Source: Apostichopus japonicus
Taxonomy: Eukaryota > Echinodermata > Holothuroidea > Aspidochirotida > Stichopodidae
NCBI RefSeq assembly: GCF_037975245.1
Contig: NC_092571.1
Location: 8,718,501 to 8,782,500 of the forward strand
DNA length: 64,000 nt
Reading direction: 5' to 3'
Shown here: piece by piece, positions 12,842-24,082 of the stretch
How positions within the stretch are numbered: the stretch's first letter is position 1
How the letters are laid out: every line of letters starts with the position of its first letter
Translations under genes and position numbers: made by a program
The notes under the pieces: model-generated
Told to the model about the DNA's origin: nothing
What the model saw: the letters and a program-made list of their open reading frames with translations, nothing else
The model's database searches: none

Positions 12842-13130
12842 AGACTTAAGTCGAATACATTTCACTTAAGTGGAATACATTCTACTTAAGTGAAATGTTA
12901 TTCCACTTAAGTAACATGTATTACACTTAAGTGGAATTCAACTTCACTTAAGTAGAATTCCATTTCACTTAAGTGGAAATTGACATTTCTATTTCACTTA
13001 AGTGGAAATGCATTCCACTTAAGTGGAATACAATTTCACTTAAGTGGAATAATATCTTTTGGGCGTCAATTTCACTTAAGTGGAATTCTATTCTGCTTCA
13101 GTAAAATGCAATTCCACTTAAGATGAAATG
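12842..13130. repeat. Left array of CACTTAAGTG palindromes
   Basis: About a dozen CTTAAG-centred palindromes, most of the form CACTTAAGTG within ATTCCACTTAAGTGGAAT, are spaced roughly 18-30 bp apart with short non-conserved spacers. Half-sites CACTTAA match the known NK2-class homeodomain core (TYAAGTG). Both strands read the same, so no direction can be given. Confidence 0.92.
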
Positions 13131-13436
13131 TTGATACGGTATGTGGCTTATATATAATCACAATTTAGGGTAATGTTCGTCATTACGCATTCAACTGCCC
13201 ATCACATATGATGATGTAGTCGATCCTCGTTGCAGGTGTACATCATGGCTATGGCTAATCATTCACATCTAACATTGCAGGAATGCGATCAAATAATTGT
13301 TGTTGTTAGAGACACAATTAGAATTGTTGTTTCCTCACTTGCACAGGGGAACAGTCAGTATGATGCACAACAGAGGCGACTTACATCTTGTTTAATTAAG
13401 TAACATAGGCAGAACTTTTAACCTTTTAGATAGTGA

Positions 13437-13605
13437 AACTTTTTACGAAATTTTTACTTTTTTTTTTTACTTTTTTTAGTTTTTTACTTTTGTTTTACTT
13501 TTTTACTTTTTACTTTTAAAATTTTTACTTTTAAATTTAAATTTTTACTTTTAAAAATTTTTACTTTTTTTTTACTTTTAATTTTTACTTTTTACGAAAG
13601 ATTCC
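13437..13605. repeat. TTTTTAC low-complexity tract
   Basis: An irregular run of TTTTTAC and TTTTACTTTTTAC units between the two palindrome arrays. No coding or structural signal beyond the pyrimidine bias. Confidence 0.85.
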
Positions 13606-13904
13606 ATCAAATCAAAAAAAAAGTAATACGTTTTCTTGCCCTTGTCAATGCATTTTCGACTGTAGCTTCAACCACTTTTAATGTATTTGCCATGGCTTTA
13701 TTTTGGTAATGGTATTCGTCAGGTACCAGGTCAGGTACGTAGGTTCACACCTTGCACGGATGTTAAGTGCTAGCTGGATCCTGATGGACAGCCAAAATTC
13801 AGCCGATATACATATCGACACCACGTACGTACGTACACGTATCGCGGCAAGTTGTGTATAATGGCACGCAAAGGCAGGGCAAAGTTTGGCGTTGAATGTA
13901 CTAG

Positions 13905-14310
13905 CCAATCACATTCCACTTAAGTGGAATAGACTAGCCAATCACATTCCACTTAAGTGAAATAGACTATCCAATCACATTTCACTTAAGTGGAATGCAT
14001 TTCCAATTAAGTGGAATTGTATTCCACTTAAGTGATATAGACAGGTCATTCCACTTAAGTGGAATTGTATTCCACTTAAGTAGAATACAATTCCACTTAA
14101 GTGAAATGCATTCAATTCCACTTAACTGAGATAGAATTTAGCTTAAGTAAAATGCAGTGACAAGTTGATGAATTCAGCTTAAGTAAACTACAATTAAGCT
14201 TAAGTGGAATGGTATTCCACTTAGTGAAATAGAATTCCACTTAAGTTAAATAGTATTCTGCTTAAATGAAATTGAATACCACTTAAGTGAAATGTATTCG
14301 ACTTAAGACA
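13905..14310. repeat. Right array of CACTTAAGTG palindromes
   Basis: About 13 CTTAAG-centred units plus several with one mismatch (e.g. CACTTAACTG, CACTTAGTG). The first two are within repeats of AGCCAATCACATTCCACTT. It forms the inner part of the right inverted end of the 12806-14346 element. Confidence 0.92.
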
Positions 14311-14346
14311 AATTGTGATGTAAATGATAAAACGGCTTGCCATACG

Positions 14347-15037
14347 TTCGCTCGATCACCAAAGAAACTTCGTTGAAGGTGAACGAACTTATCGTCATCA
14401 ATGTTCTGTTATCGCACCATTATTGAGTCTGTATCAAGTCAGTCTTCAAATGTGTCAGGCCAAACATTTTCGTAAGTACAAAACGAAACTAAACAATCAC
14501 ATTTTGACAACTTCCGTCCACCTGCGTGACGTTCGATTTACCGTTACGTTCTTTAACTTAGGAAAAGTATTAAAACTTTAAACTGAAAAGTTTTGTTGGA
14601 CTGGTGGTACGGATATTTTGATTTATTTTGACCATCTGCTACGAAGTAGCCTTACTTCCATGTGTACATGTAGCACTCTGCTAACGATAGGTCAAAACAA
14701 TTATTTGACAAGGCGAACGTAACGCTGCTTAAACGAACGTAACGCGGGACGGACAACAAAACGGAACGAAATTTTCAGGTTAACTGTTATTCAGGAATGC
14801 CTAAAAATTAAAAATATCTTCAACTGGTGTTATTAAATTTACAGAGAACAAAATTATTGGATTGATATACAATGAGTTTATTAAATGTTTCATGATGCCC
14901 ATTAATGTATGGGTATACCGGTTGCGCGAAATTTTGTAGTACTTATCCCTACGCCTATTTATTGATCGCAAATTTTGATGCAAAAGTATTTAAGGCTCAG
15001 CCACCCACTAAACCTCTTCATATCATTAATCTTTAGA
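14347..15037. other. Intron sequence, nothing recognised
   Basis: Contains scattered AACGAACGTAACG-like motifs (about 14706-14745) without a visible periodic structure or genes. Confidence 0.5.
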
Positions 15038-15526
15038 TAGTGTTTTCACGGGGTATCCGGGTACCCGCCTACGCGTTACTACCCGGTTCGTAATTTATTA
15101 CCCAAATCCTACGCAGTGTGATTTTATTTTCTGCTGCAAACGAATGGTTAGGCAAGATTCCCATTGACTTAGTGTGGTGTTAGGCTACCATGTGGTCGCA
15201 GATAACAGCAATAACAAAAGTATTCCATGGATACCTTATAATTGCGTCACAATTTCAGCTAATAAACATGGTTACGCTAGATTACCCCATAAACTTAGTG
15301 TGGTGTTAGGTGTAAGAAATTGGAAGAATTCTCACAATTATTATTTATTCATTCGTTTATTTCATACAAGGAAAGACTGACAAGGAATTTAACAAGTTTT
15401 TACTAATAGATTATAGACGCGATAACTAAAAAATAATAATTTCTTGAAAATTGCGATACAAGAGTGTAAACAATTTTGTACCCGAATACCCGACAGGTAC
15501 CGATTTTTGGACCCGTGTGAACACTA
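15038..15526. mobile_element. hAT-type MITE, short copy of the GGGTACCC family
   Basis: The left end is TAGTGTTTTCACGGGG and the right end GACCCGTGTGAACACTA. The interior has the family's GTTAGGCTACCATGTGGTCG units and TACCCGG motifs. The flanking octamers TCTTTAGA and TTCTTAAG match poorly, so the TSD has decayed or the ends were rearranged. 489 bp, non-coding. Confidence 0.8.
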
Positions 15527-15938
15527 TTCTTAAGACAAGTTCAGGGTCTGGGAGAGAGTGGGCAATGGCTATTGTGTGGCTGCATCAACCTTTCCTGAAG
15601 CAGTTTAACTATACCTTCCCTTGAATGTACATGTATACAGTACCTGTATAAAATGGAATAGTTGAAAGCAGGTCCAGAAATGAGAATGAAATTACCCCCT
15701 CTACGCACCCACCCCATCCCCCCCCCAAGTTATTGTGATGTATCAGCTGAATAAATCATTTTCTTATTAATCGTAAGTCTGTCCTTCAAGCATGTCCATG
15801 GTTATGTTTGCAATGTGCATTTGACATTTTTTTTTGTCCAGGGGTAGCAACCAACATCAAAACAGTTTCTAATTGCATGACATGTAGGTAGAATTTGGAT
15901 GAATCCTTACTATGCCATGAAAGCATTCAAGTAATCAT

Positions 15939-17003
15939 TTAAAGACCAACTATGGAGACTTTTTGATGAACATAAAATCCCACCATTTTGCATATATATA
16001 TGTAATCCTTAACTCACTCCAATTACATTGCTGTCATTAACTTTACCAATTTCAGACGTTAACTATGTGAAAAATGGGAAGAAAAGTCAGCTTTTTAGGG
16101 AACCTACAGTATTTCAGACATTCCTGAAACATTCCTAAGACATCAGGTGACCATGTGATGTCACCGTTGGTATAACGCACTCACAACAATACTTTCAGTG
16201 TGTAAAGTTGTATACTTGAGCTGCCAAAAACATCAACGATATTACTCCTTTCCCCCCGAAATGCCACAATTCTGTGTTGTTGGAGGTTGTAGTTATACCT
16301 CAGCCAACAAAAGCATCAGCTTTTTTAGCTTTCCGAGTAGAAGAACCGACGTAAAACGTCGTAGACTTTGGATAAATTTGTGAGATCCATGCAGAAAGAT
16401 TTTAGCACCCGGAGTATCTCATGCCCATAAGTCCACATGCATGACCCGGCCTCTGTGTATGCTGCAAATGTCTCATTCTGCGAAAATTATATACTTTCGA
16501 CAACTGTGGCGGACATAGCTAATGTGAAATTAACCCTTTCAAGTCTCCTCATAACACGCCCTTGCCGTTCTTACATGTAACATTATATCACGCATATGTA
16601 GACCATGTATATATTTTCTGCTTAAAATTGTCTTAAACTAGTTGTTTACCTTCATATTTTCTTGTTTTAAGCTAAAAGCTTTTCAAACGCTCGAAATTGG
16701 AAGTCAAATACAGTACAATTGTGTGCTATCTGTGTATAAACAGTGCCTAGTTTAGCGTTTGATTTTCCTGGTATACCAATTATGACGTCACACAGTGACC
16801 AGAGGCTACTTTTGGTCAATCTCTGTTTTCAGACATTCCAGAGGTTCATGTCATGTGACTACCCAAAATGTCCATTTTCGTGGTCATTTTTTGATGGGTT
16901 ATAGTAGGTTTTCGAAGATTATTTTTACACATGTTGATTATGGGTATGTAAACTCCCAAATTAATGGAAAAACCCATATAAAAAAAACATAGTTGGTCTT
17001 TAA
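15939..17003. mobile_element. TIR element carrying a THAP-like fragment
   Basis: The ends are inverted: TTAAAGACCAACTATG on the left and CATAGTTGGTCTTTAA on the right (16 bp each, no mismatch). The flanks do not give a convincing TSD. The element contains a THAP-type zinc-finger reading frame at 16261-16383. THAP domains open P-element-type transposases, so a deleted P-like element is plausible. Confidence 0.7.
16261..16383 (+). pseudogene. THAP-type zinc finger fragment
   Basis: The frame from ATG at 16261 reads MPQFCVVGGCSYTSANKSIS, then FFSFPSRRTDVKRRRLWINL and stops at 16381-16383. MP-x-x-C-x4-C at the start, the aromatic FF-x-FP block and the R-x-x-WI segment are the first half of a THAP DNA-binding domain. 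The second C-x2-H pair and the AVPTF box do not follow in frame, so it is either a truncated remnant or a first exon that splices onward. It is on the same strand as UXS1. Confidence 0.6.
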
Positions 17004-17199
17004 GTATGTAAAAAACCAATGATAGCCACAAACATATCCTAGAAAAAAAAGGAAACAAAAAGGGAAAGAGAATCCATTCAATTGGCAGCCTTTCCAATCA
17101 TATTGAAACTAGGTCAACCGGAAAGGGTGATAGAAGCCCCACGTAGGCCACAGTAACATGATGGCAGACAAGTATCGTAATAATAATAATATAACATGA

Positions 17200-18235
17200 C
17201 ACTCACCACATAAAACACCCATAAGTCAACTGAACAAGGAGTGGTTCAGCTAGAATATAAAAGTGGCAAAGTAAATCCCTGTAGTTCATATGTGTAAATA
17301 ACAGAAAGCTGTTGTAGATCTTACACTCAGTGGTTTGATGACTGCTAACGGTAAGGCTGGGATATCCATTCTCTCCCAGAAAATTGAAACTCGTCCCACT
17401 ACGAAATAGTCTGAAGCTTGTTTGGCCCATTTCTTTTCTCTCTGAGGTCAGTTGGGGTAAGATCATCAATTATGAAAAAGCTATCATTCTCTAGTGATCC
17501 CCTTGCTTCCCCTATTGTCTTCAGCTTGTCCTGAAAAAAACAGATTTCCTGGCTATGTCGGCTTCTTCACTTCACACTCTTACCATCTCTGTGAGCAAGT
17601 TTGATTTTACAGGTTGGATACCCACTTTCTGTAACACTTGCTGATGCTATTTCCATGCAATCTTCTTTTTCCGACAAAGGGTATCCAACAATTTGCAAAT
17701 TGTTGCAGTAAGAAAATCTCTCATGGTTGTAAATCCAGGCAGACTGTTTATATCTGTCTGCTTCCAATTGCTCAACTCATTTTGATAAACTTTCCCATAA
17801 TGATCTTTTTATGTTGTTTTCTTTTTCTACTCTGATACACTGAATATCAAGGGCTGTGCCAAAGTCTCTCTGTACAGTAGCTATTTAAGTTTAGTGAAAA
17901 TGTTTTGAACCGCCTCCTCCAAGGCATCTAATATTACACTCAGTATCGTAGCATGCATTGTCTGATTCAGCTTGCCTGGTGCTGTAGCATAAGGTTCGGA
18001 GTTGACATTGTGTAGGCGATAGGCCAGACTTCTTTTGTATTTTGCTGCTTGACATTTTCCCATTTTAATGTTCAGATGACAGCTAAGAATTGAAAATAGC
18101 CGCAACAAGTTATATCCCCACTTTTGTTGGATAAAGATGATGTGAGAGTCATCAAAGTGAAGAAAAATTTGAGAGCCCACAAAAAGCATGTCTACTCTCC
18201 TGCCATGTCCTTTGACCTTCCACAATACCAAGGGT
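17200..18235 (-). pseudogene. LINE ORF1-like remnant
   Basis: On the minus strand, broken frames give MGKCQAAKYKRSL near 18.06 kb and then, near 17.77-17.57 kb, LEADRYKQSAWIYNHERFSY followed by CNNLQIVGYPLSEKEDCMEI. The latter resembles the coiled-coil to RRM junction of L1-type ORF1 proteins (LE-YSRRNNLRI-G-P). Further down, near 17.46 kb, LPQLTSERKEM then FNFLGENGYPS resembles the ORF1 C-terminal domain. Stops split the frames. It could derive from the same LINE clade as the 7.4-8.8 kb fragment, but they are 9 kb apart. Confidence 0.5.
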
Positions 18236-18239
18236 CTAA

Positions 18240-19220
18240 TACATGCTTGGTTTCTTGAGACATGTTCTTTCTATTGATACTAAAATACCTCTGGCAACAC
18301 ATCCTGGTAGACTGATTGTTATATCAGAAGACCTAACTAAGAAAGATATACTAGTGTTGTTATATTAAGGGAGCATCATATATTACCAACCAGCTAAGCT
18401 TGGAGCATGCATAAAACTATATGCTCTTGATAAGTTTGCTTTCCTATAGAGAAGATAGGGTATGACAGCTGCTTGTCATTCTTATTGTGTGTTCTTATTA
18501 TTGCTAGTAAGATACCCTATATGCCATATGTAGTTCTGTCCCATCTACTGGCAAAATTGCTCAATTGATGTTGCAATTGAAGGAGGAACTGGCTCATATC
18601 AACATGTCACAAATGTGTGGTAAACATCATTTGTTCACACAGTGCTAGAATAAATTTGATAATTTCAACAATAAGAGAGGAATCTGTACAATGATATGGC
18701 AGTCATACAAGTGACTATTTTATCATGTAACATTATAGCATCATATATTTTCATCGTATTTCTATCATTTAAGCTCAACACAATTGTATTTGTGATTAAA
18801 AGTCCAGTTTTCAGAAGATATTGTAACAAACAACGAAGAATAACAAGATCTCATGGAAAGTACATCTGTACATAACAAAGAACAGTAGAATGTAAACAGA
18901 AGCAGAATTATAGAATTATATGAACTGATTTGGTTCAACTTTGCTGCCCAGGGTGTATTTTATTAATTAATAATGATGAAAATGCTATATAAGCTATGTT
19001 AGCAAAATCAAGGATATGAGAACTTAAATAATAATGAAAAACTTTCCAAACACAATTTTTTGTTTCAAAATATTGATTGATCATTTAAAATAAACTGGAC
19101 ATAAAGTTTGTGAAATTTCTATGATTTTGGCTGCCTCGGGTGATCGGACACGCCAAATAGTTGCCTTGCAATTACTTCTGTACAATCTGTGAATTGATCC
19201 CTTTCTTCTTCTTTTTTTAG
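18240..19220. other. Intron sequence, nothing recognised
   Basis: AT-rich, no domain-bearing frames; it ends in the T-rich acceptor of exon b. Confidence 0.6.
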
Positions 19221-19342
19221 ACCCACAAGAACATCCTCAGAATGAAGAATATTGGGGACATGTTAATCCTATAGGACCCAGAGCTTGCTATGATGAAGGC
19301 AAGAGAGTAGCAGAGACAATGTGTTATGCATATGCAAAGCAG
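19221..19342 (+). CDS. UXS1: UXS1 exon b, catalytic YxxxK
   Basis: The exon completes the split Asp codon and reads [20 protein letters not shown], then [21 protein letters not shown]. It holds the Tyr-x-x-x-Lys catalytic pair (YDEGK) that in this family, with bound NAD+, oxidises C4 of the glucuronate before decarboxylation. The acceptor is a T-rich tract ending in AG at 19219-19220. The donor is GTATAT at 19343, weaker than the other donors of this gene. The 5' intron is phase 1 and the 3' intron phase 0; the exon is 122 nt and joins the preceding exon in frame. The 17.7-kb intron before it is loaded with transposons. All expected conserved residues are present, so it looks functional. Confidence 0.95.
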
Positions 19343-19737
19343 GTATATGTTCCTTATAAATGCAAGTTGTAACAATACATGTATGCTCATTAGCTGGTCA
19401 TTGCATCTTTTTTTTTATTCCATCAGGCTACAAAATAGTGTTGAAAAAGGTTAAAAACTTTCCTTCTGGGTAATATTAGTTTGTCTCATGCATACCATAA
19501 CTGTACTATGCAAATATATATATATACATATAAGCATCCTGTTGTGTTATGTGAACAGGTTATGAAAGAATCCTGTTTCAATGAAATTTTTATTTTTCTT
19601 GATTAAATGGTAAAGTGTGTTGTGCACAGGACCCTTTGACTAAATTTGATACAAAATTGTTATACTTTTGAACTTGTTAACAAGTACAAAGGTGTAGCTG
19701 CAAGAAATGTAGCAATATTACATATGCTACACACTAC

Positions 19738-20050
19738 CAGGTGCGTAGCCAGGAATTTGCTAAGGGAGGGGCGAAACTGTAGTCAAATTATCAGAGCCGT
19801 AGATTCGGCATTGCAAACTATCTAAGCGTAGCGCCACCATGGTTGGCGCAAAGCGTACCAGAAAATTTTGGCTGAAAATGCCTCCCAGATCGCTGGAAAT
19901 GGCACTTCCCAGGCCTTCTAAGTTGCATCATAAGCATTTTCTCTTTTGAAATTACTAGCGATATCATAAAAACACTGAAAAAAATTATCAAAAAATGCTC
20001 AAGGGGGGCGGCTGCCCCCTTCGCCCCCCCCCCCCTTGGCTAAGCGCCTG
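19738..20050. mobile_element. hAT-type MITE, 313 bp
   Basis: The ends CAGGTGCGTAGCCAGG and (reverse complement of the right) CAGGCGCTTAGCCAAGG are imperfect TIRs. They are flanked by a perfect 8-bp TSD CACACTAC (19730-19737 and 20051-20058). The interior carries, inverted, the ~100-bp core also found at 35.4, 38.1 and 42.25 kb, including the hairpin GCGCCACCATGGTTGGCGC. A C-run of about 13 lies near the right end. Confidence 0.9.
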
Positions 20051-20326
20051 CACACTACATTAGACACATATCATGGTAAGGAATTCTTTTTTGATATCTT
20101 TTCAGTACATTTATGCTCTCTAATATTGACATCAAGAAGAAAGCAAAAATCACATGATGGGAAGGAACACCTGACTTTTTTCATTACTTTGTATAGAAAT
20201 TTATCTGCAAACTGTGAACAATGGTAGTGAATTTTTATTCAATTTAAATTCCTGGGCCAGGTATTTATAGCTTGGAAAAATTAAGAATGTTCATGGTCAG
20301 AAAAAATGTTTTTTTCCCTGGAACAT

Positions 20327-20347
20327 AAATCCGACTAAGTCGGATTT
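20327..20347. repeat. Perfect 10-bp palindrome
   Basis: AAATCCGACT and its exact complement AGTCGGATTT are separated by one base. Just beyond are GTGGAACGCATTG and a G-run. I cannot tie it to a defined element. Confidence 0.6.
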
Positions 20348-20528
20348 TCCTTCGTGGAACGCATTGTAGGGGGGTGTCTGAAAGGGGATGAGCCCCCCTC
20401 AGAAGCAGAAGCTGAACCTTTTTGAAAATTGAAGACCCAATTGACGCGATTTGGTGGCCCATTTTACAGTGATTGCCAGTGTACTACTCATGTGTTAAAC
20501 CATGTTACAGTAGCACATGAGTCGTTTT

Positions 20529-21475
20529 GTCGCAACTTGAATCCCGGTATCGTAACTTCAACCAGTATTTTCCTCAACTTTCATCATTGGTTCAAAGCAC
20601 TTAGTTACGAGACTGTCAATCTCATAAATTCAATATGCATAGCCTAGGCTACAGTATGTACATACTCTGACACGTACGGTTATAAAAAATAACACACTCT
20701 ATTAGGGCTTTTGTTTTTTAACATACACTTCCAAAAGAAAAGCACAAACCTTGGAAAAAAGCAACCCACACTATCCTTCTTCATACTCGACGTAAGATAT
20801 AAGATTATCACGTTCGCACGTGGATTAAACTAGTAACCCGTACCCAAAAAGAAATTGGGAGTTCCACACTATTCCATGATATTGGAATAGGGCAACCCCT
20901 TCAAGTTCAAAAGTTCACAATGAAAAGTTTCTAACTATCAACAAGTCACATGTTTGGAACTTCAGACAATAAGAATGTAACATAGGAGCTACATAAATAC
21001 GGGATGATAAACTACATACATAAGAATAGTACAGATTTATTCATATCGTTAATTGCTGTTGTTTACTCCAGAAAATATACTTTCAATATGTACAATATCA
21101 ATCTTTCGTACAAAAAATCTTAAAAATTAAAAAAGTGGGGAAAGAAAGATAACTATAAATGACAATTCAATTTCATTACAGCATCAACTCTCAAGTACCG
21201 CACAGCAGTGTGTACCAGTACCGTACCCTAGGCTATAATAATATACAGTTCCAGATTTAAACTGGATATACTCCCTGGGGTTTTGGCTCAAAATTTATTA
21301 AATCTTTATAATTATTATAACAAAATGGGGTGAAATGCATAAGGTTAAGATTTTGTACATGGGAACCTTCACAATCAACGTTTGAAGGAAAAATAAATAA
21401 CGAAATTTTCAGAATAACTTTGAAGTCCTGTAACATGCTGAGCCTAAGTAACGTTCGATATTTGGTGTAGCCTAG
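20529..21475. mobile_element. Inverted, internally deleted relative of the outer hAT
   Basis: Bases 20529-20655 match, inverted, 28192-28302; bases 20988-21475 match, inverted, 23064-23583. The order right-end part then left-end part is what an inverted, internally shortened copy of the same family would give. Beyond 21475 the similarity stops, and I could not find TIRs or a TSD for this copy, so its limits are those of the visible similarity. Confidence 0.65.
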
Positions 21476-21663
21476 GTCACGTAGTGCACGTAGGCCTATA
21501 TTGACCCGCAGATAGTGACTGACGGTAAATCGGTAATAATAGAGCTTAATGTGCTAATGTAATGGTTCACATATGATGTTTTATTGTGGGACACTAATTT
21601 CTTTTCATTTTCCTTTCCATCTTTCTTTCTTTTTTCCTCCCTCTTCATGTTTTTGCTGCCTGT

Positions 21664-21742
21664 TTTTTTATCTCTGCTCCAAAATTTCCCACGAGTAATG
21701 AAGATTTATTTTTTTATCTCTGCTCCAAAATTTCCTGTGAGT
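21664..21742. repeat. Short direct duplication
   Basis: The string TTTTATCTCTGCTCCAAAAT recurs about 48 bp apart, followed each time by TTCC and GAGTAA. A small tandem duplication about 450 bp upstream of exon c. Confidence 0.75.
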
Positions 21743-22191
21743 AACTAAAATTTCCCGGGAAAGAGGTTCCTGTGTAACCTCCTTTTTTCTGGCCTGAGAA
21801 TGTTTACAGTCATCTTCCTGCTCCAATCGCTACTAGAAAATATGCAAAATGACAAAAAGAGTAACTAGGAAATTATAAACAGTGAATGAACAAACATGAA
21901 CAAAGAACTATTGGCATCCATGAACATACAATTGACTGAGAAATTATGAGAAAAATGAAGCAAAGAAGATATTGGGCAACACTTTTGATAAGAGAAGCAG
22001 TTATTGCAATTAAGTAAGTTTTAGCAACCACTTTTCATTGACTCAATTGAAGTTTTGTCACTACTTCAGTCTTTGTGAGTGTTTGGATCATCATGCTGTC
22101 ACTCTTATATTGATGAATTCCATATTCTTTTGAAGATACTGAGGTAATGTTAACATACTTCTGTCTCACTTATGTTTCACTGTCACTCTAG

Positions 22192-22355
22192 GAAAATGTT
22201 GAAGTACGAGTAGCTAGAATATTCAACACCTTTGGTCCCAGAATGCACATGAACGATGGTCGAGTGGTCAGCAATTTCATCATCCAGTCTCTCAAGGGAG
22301 AGCCAATAACAATATTTGGATCTGGCAAGCAGACTAGGTCATTCCAGTATGTTTC
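22192..22355 (+). CDS. UXS1: UXS1 exon c, central/C-terminal substrate domain
   Basis: The exon reads [40 protein letters not shown] and [15 protein letters not shown], colinear with the segment of animal UXS1 just after the catalytic YxxxK. The [10 protein letters not shown] block and the GSGxQTRxFQYV block are signatures of the NAD-dependent epimerase/dehydratase family that contact the UDP-sugar. The acceptor AG is at 22190-22191 and the donor is GTAAGT at 22356. The exon is 164 nt and ends in phase 2 (TC, completed by T in the next exon). It lies about 0.7 kb from each of two ~500-bp inverted repeat arms, at 20988-21475 and 23064-23583. Confidence 0.95.
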
Positions 22356-24082
22356 GTAAGTACCTGTATTATAGCTCTAGTTTATGAGCTATGTGACAAG
22401 CAAACATGTAATTGCTTGGATTGTTGCCACAAATACTATGTGAACCCTCAGAAGACAGTTATTTTCAAACTAACATCAGTCAATTCTGACTGCAAAAGTA
22501 ACATTTAGCAAATGATCAGTAGTTGACATCATACTATTGTGATAAGATAGAACCAAAAGTAAACAGTGATTCAGATATGAACAACCTTGGCTGTTATTTG
22601 AAAAAAGATATGTCCATTAGACAAGTTTCTGGTAACATATACTGTATGCCTAGAGTTGCACCACATCATCAGTAGTTCACCTTAACAACTAGTTCAGTGG
22701 GTAATTGTCATTAAAGTGCTTTAATTTGTGAATCCATTATGTTTAAACTAGGGTTGTGCGGGATCCCGGTAGTCGAGTGAATACCGGTATCCCGATCCCG
22801 GTATTGACTAATCCCGATCACAGTGCAATGTGTAACTACTACCGGTATTGGGAAAACAAACGGTTATTACATTCGTTTCGGTATCATTCCCGGGAATCCC
22901 AGAAAAAATAAAAATATCTACGTGTTACTTTTTGAAATAAAGAAAACAAAACACGTTTATTTCTGGTTTCTGTGTTCTTAGTTTGAATAATATCTGATCA
23001 ATTTACACACTGGCCTAGTCCTTTATATTAACGAATCAACTTTTCACGTAGTAATTTGGACCTCTAGGCTACACCAAATATCGAACGTTACTTAGGCTCA
23101 GCATGTTACGGGACCTCAAAGTTATTCTGAAATTTGTGTTATTTATTCTTCCTTCAAACGATGATTGTGAAGGTTCCCATGTACAAAATCTTACCCTTAT
23201 GCATTTCACCCCATTTTGTTATAATAATTATAACGATTTAATAATTTTTGAGCCAAAACCGAAGGGAGTATATCCAGTTTAAATCCATCTTAGCACGGGA
23301 CTGTATGTTAAGATAGCCTAGGGTACGGTACTGGTACACAGTGCAGTACGGTACTTGAGATTAGATGCTGTAATGAATTGGATTCGTTTATTAATGCGTT
23401 CCACGATGTCATTTCTAGTTATCTTTGGCTACTTTTTTTAATTTTTAAGAACTTTTGTACGAAAATTGATATCGCACGTATTGAAAGTACTGGTTATTTT
23501 TTGAAGTAAACATCAACCGATTAACGATATAAATAAATATTTACTATTATGTATGTAGTTTATAATCCCGTATTTACGTAGCCTACATCGAAAGTTACAC
23601 GTATACACCTTGCAAGAAAGCCACGATAACCTTAAATGAAAAAACAACATTTTGCACTTGAGGTCTAGACCCAGTACTTCTTGATACATTGAGTTTCCAA
23701 TTACTAGTCAAAAATATTTTCTGTAAAAAAAAAACGTATGATATTTTTCACAAAAATTGATGATTAGATAAGTGCTTCCTCAAAATCAAAGAGCCGCCCC
23801 GAAATTCGCTCCGCTTACTTAAAACTTCCATATATATTACACGTGGAAAACCCTGAGTTTTTACACACATAATTCCCATTGACATTGGTCACGGAACATA
23901 AGTAGGTCATGGATATTCGAACTTGGCAACTTGCCCAAGTTCATTGCACCATGGGAACGACAACACATTGAACACGATGGTAAATTTTCCCGCCATCTGG
24001 ACGCAGAGTGTAAATTTTGGTGTAATATGAAAATTATGAATGGTACTGCGCTGCTCTGTTAAAACTTAAACTATTGCGACAC

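Larger units (their letters stand above)
12806..14346. mobile_element. TIR element built of CTTAAG palindrome arrays
   Basis: The ends are inverted: CGTATGGCAAGCC at 12806 and its complement ending at 14346, with similarity continuing about 65 bp inward with few mismatches. TA next to the TIR could be the target duplication (CG-TA-TGGC), which would fit a Tc/mariner-like size rule, but the flank is ambiguous. Between the ends are two arrays of ATTCCACTTAAGTGGAAT-like palindromes (12842-13130 and 13905-14310), a T-rich stretch, and no coding region. I cannot assign a superfamily. Confidence 0.75.

Noticed and set aside
12842-14310. CRISPR-like array
   Set aside because: The repeats are short palindromes with variable spacers of a few bases in an animal intron; no cas genes, no uniform spacer length, and inverted ends mark a transposon.
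4436-18470. Similarity between 4436-4520 and 18379-18460 as ends of one large element
   Set aside because: The two stretches are in the same orientation and match only in patches, so they are at best two old copies of a repeat, not inverted ends.
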